DNA of 64,000 nucleotides from Siphonodentalium dalli (taxonomy: Eukaryota > Mollusca > Scaphopoda > Gadilida > Siphonodentaliidae). The DNA lies in NCBI GenBank assembly GCA_032622095.1, contig CP136065.1, forward strand, positions 55,549,949 to 55,613,948, in the 5' to 3' direction. Made by a program: the position numbers and the translations under genes. The notes under the pieces are model-generated. The model did no database searches. It was not told the origin of the DNA and was given only the letters and a program-made list of their open reading frames with translations. Every line of letters starts with the position of its first letter. The stretch's first letter is position 1. Positions 11,870 through 39,619 of the stretch are shown here, piece by piece.

Positions 11870-12662
11870 TGAAGGAAAGGGAATAAGAACATAATGACAG
11901 CATGAAATGACGACAATTTATTCCATGAAATTTATGTACAAATTACTTATGGACAAATCTGTAGAAATGATCAGCACCAATATCAAAAGTTTCAGCTCTA
12001 TCCATTCACATAATCATCCAAAAAAATGTTAACAAAAACAGATTTGTGGGAGAAGAGGGAAATTCAGAGAGAAAATACAAAAGTAATGGACTAAAACACT
12101 ACAGAATCAACTTCATGTAGACATGACACATCAAGTGGTCAAGTTAGCCAAACATTTCTGTGAAGTTCAAAACAGACCCTTCAAATCGGCCAGCTGCATT
12201 TTATATCGAATCAGGGGTCTAATTTCAGTAGGAATTTTGGTCTCAAAGAATACATCGCTATTCGAGGCTCAAATAGTTTTTTCAAACAGATGTATGGTTA
12301 TTTTTGGAGTATTAAAACCATTTTACATTTCTATCCTTGGATATAATTTCTAACATAGCCATGTTGTGTTATAATGCACTGGTTCCAGTCTGTGGGATAA
12401 TTTTAAACAGTTTGTGATGTAACAAAAAATTCAGAAATTTGATATTTGAAAATCGTTGCAAAACAACGAATGTCGATTGAAAGAGGTCTGAATAATATAA
12501 CTTTTGTTTTTTAATTCATAATAAATATAGAGCTTAGCTGTTATTGATCTGGGTGGGGTGTTAACCACGCGTAAGAAGGTGCATGGATACCACTTGTGGT
12601 GTCCTTACGGCTTACACCATCTGTGCTCATGTGATAATTAGGGGATAAACTTCCTCTGTTCA
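11870..12662. other. No gene recognised
   Basis: AT-rich. The small ORF at 12123-12353 has no recognisable homology. A short hairpin containing 'accacttgtggtgt' lies near 12585-12605. Confidence 0.5.
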
Positions 12663-12766
12663 GTTGGATATATACGGGGATTCGAGCTTGAAAACAGTTA
12701 GTGAATGAGCCGGCTTGCCGATGAGCTCACAAACTGTTTTCATGCTCGAATCTATGAGTATCCAAC
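12663..12766. repeat. Hairpin repeat
   Basis: The left arm 'gttggatatatacggggatt' through 'gaaaacagtt' is mirrored by 'aactgttttc' through 'gagtatccaac'. The arms are about 40 bp with a short loop around 'gccggcttgccg'. Probably a small foldback element; no clear target duplication. Confidence 0.6.
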
Positions 12767-13185
12767 TCAACGGGGTACGTTTATTTCCATTGTAATTCAA
12801 TCCATACAAAAATTTAAAAGAAACTTCATGAAAACTCTTTTTATCGACATTACAAGCTTTCAAGTGAGATATCCTTTTTTAGGTGATAAAATCTCTAGGT
12901 GCCTTTCATGTGGTTACTCTTAACAGTGTCAGGACAACTTCCAGTTAACCGTATCTATAGAAAGCAATGTTAAGTTTGACTATTACGCGACTCCTGGCAG
13001 CGCAGTGAAACATTGTACGCACAATGGCCAATGACACCGTGCTCCATTCAAAATGTGTCTTCGGATCAGCGACCGAAGCTTGGTGAATCAATAACTAAAG
13101 TTAACAGCTCTCATCCAATCAGAATGTGTGTTTCAGCGACAAATATTCAACATGAATTACAATCGCTAATACAAAACCACATGAA

Positions 13186-13441
13186 CCATTTCATGACGGG
13201 AGCTGCGCTGGTTCAGTATTAAAGATCATGTGCCAGTGCATTCCCTTATATATACGAGTCTCCCATAGGGAGCCTCACATATATAAGAGAATGCCCTGGC
13301 TTACAAGATCAAGGTAAATATTTTTAGGCCAATGCATTCTCTTATATATGGGAGGTGCCATATGGATGACACGCATATATAAGAGAATGCATTGGCACAG
13401 GGTTTTCGCAAAAAAACCAGGAAGCTCCAGTCATGAAAGGG
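13186..13441. mobile_element. TTAA-type MITE, family C copy 2, with two palindromes
   Basis: The left terminus is diverged (TGAA then CCATTTCATGAC); the right terminus is CAGTCATGAAAGGG followed by TTAA at 13442-13445. Two hairpins lie near 13229-13303 and 13329-13397, with the same 'attctcttatata' arms as copy 1. It lies just beyond the stop codon of UBC9 and could sit in its 3' UTR or the flanking DNA. Confidence 0.8.
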
Positions 13442-13852
13442 TTAAGAATCAGAACAAAACGATGTCCCAAAAGATGTATGAGTGGACCAAAATGAAGTTC
13501 AGAATATCTGTAATCTGTGCCACTATACATTGTTGTAGGTTTTTTTTTTCTGAGCTTATCGAAAATGTTCTCTGAAAGTGACAGAATCTTATATTATATT
13601 TGGAAAAAGAGCATGATAAACATTATTCATATAGAGCAATGTAACCATATTCTAAACATCATAATTCAATGAGTTGAGATGATAAATTTGCACAAATGGT
13701 GATGATGACGAAGTAACATTTTTCAATATACAAGATAAAACAGATAAAATGACCATCCGCCAGGAAAGACAACCAATAAATAGTCAGGATCAAGTCCTGT
13801 TGGCATCACTGGTTCTAGCCATCCACTTCCAATGAAGGTGAGAGGTTAGAGG

Positions 13853-30187
<16,335 letters not shown>

Positions 30188-30690
30188 GATGATGCTATGA
30201 ATCTCTACTCTGGCTAATGCCCATAGGGATCATATTCCACCAGTACAAAACCTGGGCGGAACTTTTGAAGTTTTGACAGGTAAACCCTAAAGTCAAAAAA
30301 ATAATGCGTGTATATATTTAATAGTTATTATCTGTTCCTTAACAATGTACTTCGCTGTAGTTGAAGGTCCCAGCTCAAAATTGCCTGCTTTTCCATGATG
30401 ATATCGCAATAAACATTGAATTAATTACCCAGGAGATATTCCATAATTGTAAGCAATGCAAAGCAAAATTGCTCACAAAGTCACTTAAATTGTGAAATTT
30501 TGAGTTGGGACCTTCACCTACAGTGAATTAAATTATTAAGACACAGATAATAACTAAGAAATATATTTGCCGTGTTATTCTTTCGACTTTATAAGGTACC
30601 CTGTCAAAACTTAAAATAATTCCCAGGTTTTGTACTGGTGGAATATGATCTCTGTCGGCATTAGCCAGAGTTGAGATTCATGGCATGATC
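30188..30690. mobile_element. TA-flanked foldback MITE, copy 3 of 3
   Basis: The left end GATGATGCTATGAATCTCTA and right end 'gagattcatggcatgatc' are inverted, with TA outside both. The interior modules match the copies at 9792 and 28301. Confidence 0.8.
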
Positions 30691-30692
30691 TA

Positions 30693-32143
30693 GAGGGAAA
30701 GGTAAGCTTGTATTTGCCATTGTACCCTGGCCCATGATATAACTGCTCGTATCGTTTCCCTCAAGACTCTTTTAATTTGTTTTGGACAAAATTGGAATAG
30801 TCATCCGAGTCAACCATAAAATACAGAGAGTCGCTTTCCCATCTGTTCTGTTGCAGTTTGTGACATTGGGGATAGGAAATCATATACAAGTACACATGAT
30901 TGGTAATTGGAAATCATATACTAGTACACATATTCTCAAAATAAGTGTCTCCATCGACCAGGTTGAATGATGACAATCAACGCTGTTCTAGATATTGTTA
31001 ACACAATGTTACTTAAATGTGGTTGCAATGTTCCTCAACATGGTGGACATGATCGTCAATGCAACATATGTGGACTGGAGGTAACTTAACAAAACGGAAC
31101 AATGCCTCAGGCTCCACCAGCGATACATGACGACATCTTTGTGTCAACCTGACACACCTGTTTTGGCAGACGATGTGTCTTTCGACCGATATTACAACCA
31201 GATATTTTGTCATTTAACAGCGACTTTTGATCTGTCTTGTTGGCTTATAATATGAATTCAGAATCAGAAATTGGCCATGCATTTGTTTCTCATGTAAAAA
31301 TTTATTTTTGAGTACGAATGTCCTCATAAGTTGAGGTCCTCATGTAGTCGGTCAAGTCACTTACATACAGGGCGCTCAAAAATATCTTGGGAAAAGCGAC
31401 CACATGCTTGAATATACATGTACTTGGCGATTTTGGAGGTACATATTTGTAATATGTCAATATTTAACACATTTACATTTATCTATTCACAAACAAATAA
31501 CTTCATGAATATAAACCAATTAAACAGCAATTTATTTACAACATCAGTTTGAATGGAAAACTACACCACATCCGAACACACTAGTCCCGAGTGGAAAAAT
31601 AACACAAAATTATTCAGATGTGAATGAAAATGAAACAAAACTAAAAGATATACTGCATAATAGACTATATAACGCAATTAAGAGTTGATATACTTTTTCG
31701 GCGCAGTGATCAGAAATGTCAATGCGACTGCGTTGATCCCCGAATCCCAAGGCAGCGCATTTAATTTGAATGCGGTCTTAAGCTAGTCACAACGCTAGGG
31801 ATGAGACGATTCATCGCGATACATAATTTCCATCTTTAAAAAATTGTTGTAGGAATAGTAATGATCTAAACCATTGCAAATCTACATGTCCCTTGAAATG
31901 GCTCCCAATTATTATAAGTACTAGTAGGCATACAAAATACGATAGAAACGAAACTGTACCATCACTGTGTATGGTTACGGTAGTAGTTTGAAATAGCGGC
32001 ACCTGGCAAAGAACATGGCAATTGAGTAAACCATGCAGTGCACACACACATGTCAATAGAGTACATCATTTGGGGAATCCCCTGTTACAAGTCCATGACC
32101 TTCATAAGTGAAAAGTTACGGAAACAATATACCGGTACATGTA
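30693..32143. other. No gene recognised
   Basis: A short direct duplication of 'ggaaatcatatac' lies near 30866-30924. The ORFs in this interval have no recognisable family. Confidence 0.45.
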
Positions 32144-32519
32144 CCCCACTGGACAAAACAAGTGTCCATTGGCACCGCGGCGTATTTGCCGTTCGGCCCG
32201 CGGTGTCAGAGTTTGTATCTGCAGTTGAGCACCGCGGCCGAACGGCAAGTACACCGTGGCCCAACAGCAAGTACACTGCGGCCGAAAGGCAACTACACCG
32301 CAGCCGAACGGCATGTACACTGTGGTTAGATTTCTGGTTTGTATCATCTTTTTTCAGTTTAATGAACGTACACCGCGGCAATTACACCATGGCCGAACGG
32401 CAAGTACACCGCGGCCCAACTGTAGTTAGCCGGTGGAGCCGCGGTGTAGTTGCATTTCAGCCATGGTGGCAACGCTAACTGCACCGCGGTTAGGTGGACA
32501 CTTGTTTTGTCAAGCAGGG
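32144..32519. mobile_element. TIR element filled with a 22-bp GC-rich minisatellite
   Basis: The ends CCCCACTGGACAAAACAAGT and (reverse strand) CCCTGCTTGACAAAACAAGT are inverted over 25 bases, with TA outside each. The core is made of 22-bp units of the type caccgcggccgaacggcaag plus 'ta', clearest at 32230-32320, with inverted units on the left side. ORFs on both strands here are products of the minisatellite. Confidence 0.7.
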
Positions 32520-32583
32520 TACTACCTAAGTACTACAGGATATCTACATGTAGATATTAAGTTTTAACATTCTTGAAAATACA

Positions 32584-33160
32584 ATGTACTTCGTCTTCTA
32601 TATATATACTCTATTCAACGTGTACCTGGACGAGCTAAGTCATAAACTCAATAAGACAAACATTGGTTGTATGATTGGTCCCAAACTCGTGAATCATCTG
32701 GCATATGCAGACGAGTTGTGTCTTATATCACCTTCACTTTCTGGAATGTGTCAGCTCTTAGACATATGTGCTTGTGAAGCTGACAGACTCAACCTGATAT
32801 TTAATCCAACAAAGACGGTAGCCATGACCTTCATTCCAAGTAGTTTACCTATAAGTACTTTCCCCAAACTGTTCCTCGGTGAGAAAGAGCAGAGATTTGT
32901 GGATTCGGTTAAATATCTGGGACATGTCATTAACAACGATTTATCTGACGATGGTGATATTGAACGTCAATATCGGGCAGTTTGTTTGAGAGTGAACACT
33001 TGAATGAGGAGGATTTCTAAATGCTCACAGCAGGTGAAATCGGTCCTCTTTCAACGATACATCACCCCACTATATTGCTCTCATCTGTGGGTGTTATTCA
33101 TAAGAAAAACTTTAACTAAACTGAAAGTATGCTACAATAACGCGTATAGCAGGGTTCCCG
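32584..33160 (+). pseudogene. LINE reverse transcriptase fragment (CR1/L2-like)
   Basis: The frame reads LFNVYLDELSHKLN, then NHLAYADELCLISPS (the catalytic YADD is changed to YADE), then LNLIFNPTKTVAMTF, SVKYLGHVINNDL and, after an in-frame TGA at 33001-33003, MRRISKCSQQVKSVLFQRY and LYCSHLW. This order covers RT palm motifs C to E and the start of the thumb. Both parts are in one frame. The lost catalytic Asp and the stop show it is dead. The sequence loses similarity near 33150-33160. It begins 64 bp after the minisatellite element; the 5' half of the LINE is missing. Confidence 0.85.
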
Positions 33161-34764
33161 CTAGGGGATGGGGAATGTGGCCGTATTTGGGAAGCACATA
33201 CCCGGCGCACATGGTCGGGACTCGGGAGGAAAAAATTTATGTTTATCACTGAAAATAGCCATTTCCTTGCACTTGAGACAACAAGCAGGAACACTAAATC
33301 TTCATATAGAAACCAAATTAAAACAGATTGTCTTTCTTTGATTTCAAGTTAATGAACTGAAAGCATGTAAGCACCCCAACATAGGCCTACAGTGGAGACA
33401 ATGACTTTTATAACGGTAGCAATATTAAAAGCCGACATCAAAGAAATTACTGGGGTTGGAAAGACACATATTGTCACACTCAGTATCAAGCGTACTAGTA
33501 CTCCAGCAGCAATACGTGTTATGTCAGAGCTCATGTCACGTGCTTTGCACACATTCTGCTTTCTTTGTATTTTATACAGTACCGATCAAAACTAGTTGGT
33601 GTAAACTCAAAAGCAATTCCTCAGATGGAGATGACCACATGCTGGAATCGTATAATGGACAATTTTGCATTCACTGATAATATTTTAAACTATTAATATG
33701 ATATTTTTTTTAGTTTTAATTAAAATTTTCTTGGATTTTGAGGTAAAAGGTCCGCACTGCAAAAACTCACCTGTGTTCATGGTTGTAGCTCAGTATTCAG
33801 CCCCCCCCCATAATGACTTACTGATGTTTGCGCATTTTGAGGGGAAATAGTGGGTCAGAAAGTTGTGTCTAAAAGACAGAAATCTAGGGTAAATTAAAAT
33901 GCGAGAGGCTGATTACTACCAAACATTCGCCAACAAAGTGTTACCCAGAATGGTGTAGACAACTGTGCACGTGATCCGCGCAATTGGTCATGTCTTATTC
34001 AGTGTCAGTGATCGCTCGTCCTGAGTAAAAAGGCGGCTGAGTTGGTCTGTGGCTATTTTGTGACCAATGTTATGTCAAGGATGGGGAGGGGAATGAGGCC
34101 GGTGGACGGCCGGCCTGCCGTAGTAGCGGAAACCCTGCGTATAGACTGTGTCTGGGTTATAATAGAAGATGTAGTGCGAGTGGAATGTTTGTTTCTGACT
34201 GTGTGATGACACTTGATATGCTAAGGAGAAAGTTTGTGTTTGGTTTCTGGGAACGTGTGAATGAATCCAACAATTATATACTCTCTACAATTGCTAATTT
34301 AGATATTATATACACATCTAATTTATATAACCATTGGCGAAATTTATTGTATATGTAAAGTGTGTGTTGAAAATTCAGATTTATTTGAAATTTTAGCATT
34401 TACAAATATGGACTTCTTAGTCTGAAATAAAGTATTATATATAATTATATATATATATTAGACCATACATGTACAATATAAAGTCTAGATACGTATCTTG
34501 CGGCTTGCGGCTGAAATATCTAGACTAGATTATGTATCAGCTTGCTTTGTAAGCTTGTAAGTGTATTGTCCCACCCCTTCACAACGTACCATCAACGCGC
34601 TGAAAAAAATGCAACAACCGCGCTTGACGTTATGACTGCCAAGTTGTAAACGGCTGATGCCATGTGAAGGGACACTTATTTTCAGAATATGTGTACAACC
34701 GAATCTGTACAAAACAAATCTTTTATATTGATTTATTTCCCCTCAAATTTTTTTTTGGACCGCG

Positions 34765-34796
<32 letters not shown>

Positions 34797-35204
34797 ACCG
34801 GCCTAGTGGAACATGGCATAATATTCCACACTCACTGTCACTCAGTGTTCCCTGAATTCGTAAGAAGGCGCGAAGGGTCTGAAATCAGCAATGGGCTTAC
34901 GCAGCGTGAAAGTGACTCATGAGTGACATAGACAGCGCTGACACAGAGTGTCATTCACCACCGGCGCCCAAGATTTAAAGTTTGCCGAATTATGAGAGTT
35001 CTTAGAGTTTGAAATCGTCATTTTACGAAGTTGATGAATCTGTCAATATTAACCATTTAATATTTAATTTGTACATGATACATGTATGTGTCAACACGAA
35101 GTAAAATAAATAGGCCTAGCGGACATCAACAATAATTAATAAATATTGAAAATGTTGGGTAGTACTACTAGTAGAATAATTAGATGATCCAGACAATATA
35201 TATA
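33161..35204. other. No gene recognised; C-run at about 34765-34796
   Basis: Short ORFs only. A homopolymer of about 32 C lies near 34765-34796, and a small TA-rich run near 34436-34460. Confidence 0.5.
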
Positions 35205-35250
35205 CATATTATTATATGACTGTCATTATTTTCACTAAATAGAGATTATC

Positions 35251-35402
35251 ACTACAGTGAAGTGATCTGAGTCTCCATATCACGCCGAGTTGAGAAGGTG
35301 AGATCCCAGATCAGACGAGCTGCCGCAGGCTGCGAGTCTGATCTGGGATCTCACCTTCTCAACGAGACGTGATGTGGAGACTCAGATCACTTCACTGTAG
35401 TA
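35251..35402. repeat. Palindromic hairpin, copy 1
   Basis: The arms contain 'actacagtgaagtgatctga', 'gagtctcca' and 'gagaaggtgagatcccagat' in mirror order around 'gctgccgcaggctgc'. The arms are about 68 bp. Confidence 0.85.
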
Positions 35403-35436
35403 ATAATATGTTTATTATATGACCAATTGAACTTAA

Positions 35437-36007
35437 AGGGGTACTGTACGCCATTTTCATTAAATTTCCGGTGACAACAACGATCTAATATCGATAATAT
35501 ATAGAAACATAAGTAATTTGAGTCGAAGATGTATTCTGTAAACGCTCAGGTTAATAGGCTATCTTAAAATTTTATAATTTAAAAGTTAATAATTTGATAT
35601 AAATTGAATTTATGACTGGAGCCATAACATGGCGTCAATTAAATTACGAATTTACGTAATCAGATAAAGTAATTGAGGGATACTGGTTTGTTAAACCGAT
35701 CGCTTAAAATATTATGATGATACGGGGAGAACACTCAAGCCACTCACTGACTAGCGACGATACAATAACTTAAATGATTATATGGGACTAGTATGCATAT
35801 AATATAACTTTTATTTGATTCATTTGGTTGAAAACTGTACAAAAATTACTCGACAACGACAATTTGTATTTTTGCATTCCGGTAAATTTGTCATCCGTAA
35901 CACTACTTCGTACTCAACATACTTTCAAATAATGAAAAAATTGTTACCTTATTCTCCGACTCGGAGACTATAAAAACCAACAACAACATTTGGCGTACAG
36001 TACCCCT
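35437..36007. mobile_element. TTAA-flanked element, family D
   Basis: It starts AGGGGTACTGTACGCCA and ends TGGCGTACAGTACCCCT (perfect 17-bp inverted ends). TTAA lies outside both (35433-35436 and 36008-36011). No ORF. It has inserted into the left arm of the giant palindrome, so it is younger than that element. Confidence 0.85.
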
Positions 36008-36055
36008 TTAATTCTTACAAACAACTTATGAAATTATTATTTTTTAAAAGGGGAT

Positions 36056-36470
36056 CAGTTGAATTCAAATTTAATTAACAAATCGCAACAATTTAATCAA
36101 CAACAATTTAAGATTAAATTTCTCAATTGAAAATAGTCCAGGAGCCTCGTTCTGATTCAGACACGCATGATCTGGAATCGGATCACGATACTATCATGAT
36201 CCGATTTATCGGAAAACCATCACCAAACGATAGTGGTATTTAGTGAAAATAATGACAGTCATATAATAAATACATGTACCACCATTGTTTGGTGATGGTT
36301 TTCCAATTAATCGGATCATGATAGTATCGTGATCCGATTCCATACCATGCGTGTCTGAATCAGAACGAGGCTCCTGAACTATTTTCAATTGAGACACTTC
36401 TTCTTAAAATTGTTGTTGTTGATTAAATTGTTGCGACTCGTTCATTAAATTTGAATTCAACTTATCCGCC
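36056..36470. repeat. Inner inverted repeat of the giant palindrome, arms about 185 bp
   Basis: 'gttgaattcaaattt', 'caacaatttaatcaacaaca', 'tcaattgaaaatag', 'aggagcctcgttctgattca' and 'cggatcacgatactatcatg' on the left are mirrored on the right. The loop near 36240-36275 carries 'aataatgacagtcatataat', the inverse of the outer left end. Confidence 0.85.
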
Positions 36471-36541
36471 TTTTCGTAATACAATTTCAGAGGTTGGTTG
36501 TAATAATTAATTTCAATAGGTCATATAATAAACATATTATT

Positions 36542-36691
36542 ACTACAGTGAAGTGATCTGAGTCTCCACATCATGTCTGGTTGAGAAGGTGAGATCACAG
36601 ATCAGACTCGCAGCCTGCGGCAGCTCGTCTTGATCCGTGATCTCACCTTCTAAACTCGGCATGATATGGAGACTCAGATCACTTCACTGTA
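36542..36691. repeat. Palindromic hairpin, copy 2
   Basis: Same hairpin as at 35251 ('actacagtgaagtgatctga' ... 'tcagatcacttcactgt'), with the central 'gcctgcggc' in the opposite orientation. Confidence 0.85.
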
Positions 36692-36711
36692 TACATAGTG
36701 ATAATCTCTAT

Positions 36712-38378
36712 TTATTATATGACTATCGTTTTTCTTTCCCCAATACCGCTATTGTATAGCGACCATTTCCTGATCGGATCAGCTGCAGTTTGATCCGATG
36801 TCATACCACCCTTCCTCATCTCGCATACTGCGCATGACCGGAAAAAGCAGGACAGTTCTTTGATCCAGCGATCTGACCTCTTCAACTCGACGTGATACTT
36901 CGCCCCAGATCAATTCACTGCAGCGATAACATGTATTTATCACTACAGTGTGTTGATCAATGTCGTAGTATCATGTTGAGCAGTCTGGAGTAAACTACAT
37001 ACCCACATATAAAAAATAGTGGGTCTGACGACCTTTCGTTCAGTTTTCATTTCCCAAACCCGGGATTCCTTGTAATTACCGCCAATCAAAACTTAGCTCC
37101 AAGAAATGTGTGCCCCAATAAAAAACTAGTAACATGTCACGTGCTCTCGGTGTGGAAACTCCGAAGGTGTGGCTAAATGTTGTTAAAATAGTATCCATGA
37201 CGTCATGTTATACCGGAAGAGAAATTCACAAATCGACAAATAAAGTAGATTGTTGACGAGCGGTCGAAAGTTTAAAATCAAGAATCACCGGAATTTGGAT
37301 TGCAGGCAACTGTAATTAGGGTACAACTGGCCAATCTTTGGAGCTAATAATACGGCTGTGTAAGGTCGGGAGGGTTTCGGTGGGGTTGGTGGTAGAATTG
37401 TGTTGCTCTACGCTCATTTTGGCTGCGGTGGTACTACTGCCGGTATACTGGGGAACTGATAGATCGTTTTGTTATGTCATTTAACTTTTTTTTTTAGTTC
37501 TGTAGTTGTTTCAGCAGATAGTCCCGACATTCATGTATTTTTGATTCGTGGCCGTTGATTTGTGTTATTTTTTGACAACATGGGCGACAAATCGCCTGGC
37601 CAATCTAAAAAATAATTTGTTCTGAGTCCAAGAGATCCACATAAATTGACATTTTTTATAATTTCAAGAAGATCTGTCTTAGTTATTGTACATATTATTT
37701 TGGATCCCGGAAGATAGCTGTTTCCCTTTATTGTCAGTAAAACAACCGCCGAACGAAGAGTCACAAACCCTGCAACTATTAATTCCGATTCTTAGAATCG
37801 GCTTCACAGGGTTGAAGCGGCCATGACGGCACTGGCATGTGACCATGTTTACGCCTGTCAATCACAACTAATTTCAGATTTATATTTAGTGCGGTGTGAC
37901 GTAATTTGGGGAAAGCCCACAACCGTTCAGAAATGAAAAGTTGATGGGAATGCAATAGACTCAGTATCAGTATGAATCTGAGTGTATGTTTACATAGACT
38001 GCATGTTGAGTTGAGGTGGGCAGATTGCCGGATCAAACGAGTTGCCACAGGTAGCGAATTTGATCCAGCAATCTGCCCACCTCAACAAGACGTGATGCGA
38101 CGACACGGATTAACTCACTGCGATGATAAAATACAATAATAACCATTTAATTATTTTTTTCACTTCAATTTTTGTTTACCATAGTCTATTTTTAACGGAT
38201 AAATAGTTCGTCGTCGATAATTCGGCACATATTGGCAATTTCCGTAGGAGTGTGATCTGATTTGACCGGGAGAAATCTCACTCAGTGTGATCTGACGATT
38301 TGGATTAGATCTAGATCGTCAAACAATAGTGGTATTGAGGGAAGAATAGACATACCGTAGTCATATAATAAATATATA
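36712..38378. mobile_element. Related TIR element, 1.67 kb
   Basis: The left end 'atttattatatgact', followed by 'ccccaataccgctattgt', is mirrored at 38323-38376 ('caatagtggtattgaggg' ... 'agtcatataataaat'). The TIR start is the same as in the giant palindrome, so the two belong to one family. A hairpin around 38006-38090 ('gttgagttgaggtgggcaga' / 'tctgcccacctcaac') resembles the 150-bp hairpins. No recognisable ORF. Confidence 0.6.
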
Positions 38379-39619
38379 AAAAGCTACTTTCTTCTAGATA
38401 ATTTGAATGTTCATAGGTTCATGTTCGATTGTTTTACACAATCGTCAAACCTACGGCACAATCAATGAATCATTCACGCTGACAGTGACAATCACATGTT
38501 TGAAATGAAAACCGTTTTCAGCTGGTTTTGTTGCGAGAAAATTATCCAAATATAATTAGTTATTGCCAAGTTATTGTACGTTCCTATGTGGTTAGAAACA
38601 TATTACGTAATCACACAACACACATATAGTAACACCTTTTTCTGCGTGTTAAAAATATTTCCTTTCTTGGTGGAAAATGAAAGGAAAATGCGAATTTCCC
38701 TCCGCCAAAATACCGGTGCGCGTTAAAAAGAACGGATGTAAAAAATATTTGTCCGGAAAATTGGCACGCGACTTTTGGCGACCATAAATGACCAAAAACT
38801 TCTTCTTCTTGCAATCTGCCAATCCACGCAGGATAACCTCGTTATGGGAAGTAGTTCTTTCAATACTATTTTAAGTTAAGTTCAATAAAGTTTATTAGAT
38901 AATCAATGACAGTTATACATATACACATAACATGATCCTATTGAAGCATAGCTTCTTAATATGGAAGGGCCCTCATGGTAATACATTGTTCACATTCATT
39001 CATATACTTATATTAGGGGTGCAGTTTGTGGAGAAGAAAAATGTGTTCCTGTACAAAGTGAAGTTCAGAATGAGAGGTAATAAGTGATCATGATAATAGG
39101 TGGGGCTGGCAGGAGGGTGGGGCGATGTGGCGGTTTATTCATATTCATTTTTCATGGGTTGCAGCTTAATATTATGCTGTTTGTAGCTCCAAGTTTGATG
39201 TCATTTATCATTACTATGATTCATGTTACAAGGATCTATTGGATTGCATGGTTACTGATTTAATGCTAATGCTTTGTATCTTTGATGAATTTTTAAATGC
39301 TTTGTATCTTTGGTGATTTGAATATGACAATGTCTTTGTGTATGGATAAGATTTATCATTCGTGTATATGGCAGCTTATGTTTATGTTTGACAATTTATG
39401 GTTTGGAATTTGTTTAGCTTATGGATATGGATTTTGTGACTATGCTAGCTGTAGCCCATATATTGTGACGTATATTGTAGTGTTGGGTAGTGGTGTGGGT
39501 AGAGAGGAATGTAGGTTTAAAATTAAATATTAGATAATTATGTTATAGTATTCCTTTATTTTTCCAATAGCTCCACTCGAATGACCACTTATAATAAAGC
39601 AGCTATGTGTTGTACTTAT
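38379..39619. other. No gene recognised
   Basis: AT-rich. The 3' end of the neighbouring LINE may extend into its right end. A 'gctttgtatctttg' phrase is duplicated near 39270-39310. Confidence 0.45.

Larger units (their letters stand above)
35205..36735. mobile_element. Nested giant palindrome (foldback element)
   Basis: The arms mirror each other at several levels. The outer ends are 'ttattatatgactgtc' (35208 on) and the inverse of 'atttattatatgactatc' (36712-36730). Next come 'agagattatcacta' and two copies of a 150-bp hairpin (35251-35402 and 36542-36691). Then 'taataatatgtttattatat' is mirrored near 36517-36541. An inner inverted repeat lies at 36056-36470. A 571-bp TTAA element has inserted in the left arm. 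No ORF. It looks like a foldback-type transposon; the superfamily is unknown. Confidence 0.7.

Noticed and set aside
32038-32478. Overlapping ORFs on both strands
   Set aside because: All are readings of the 22-bp minisatellite, whose unit lacks stops in several frames.
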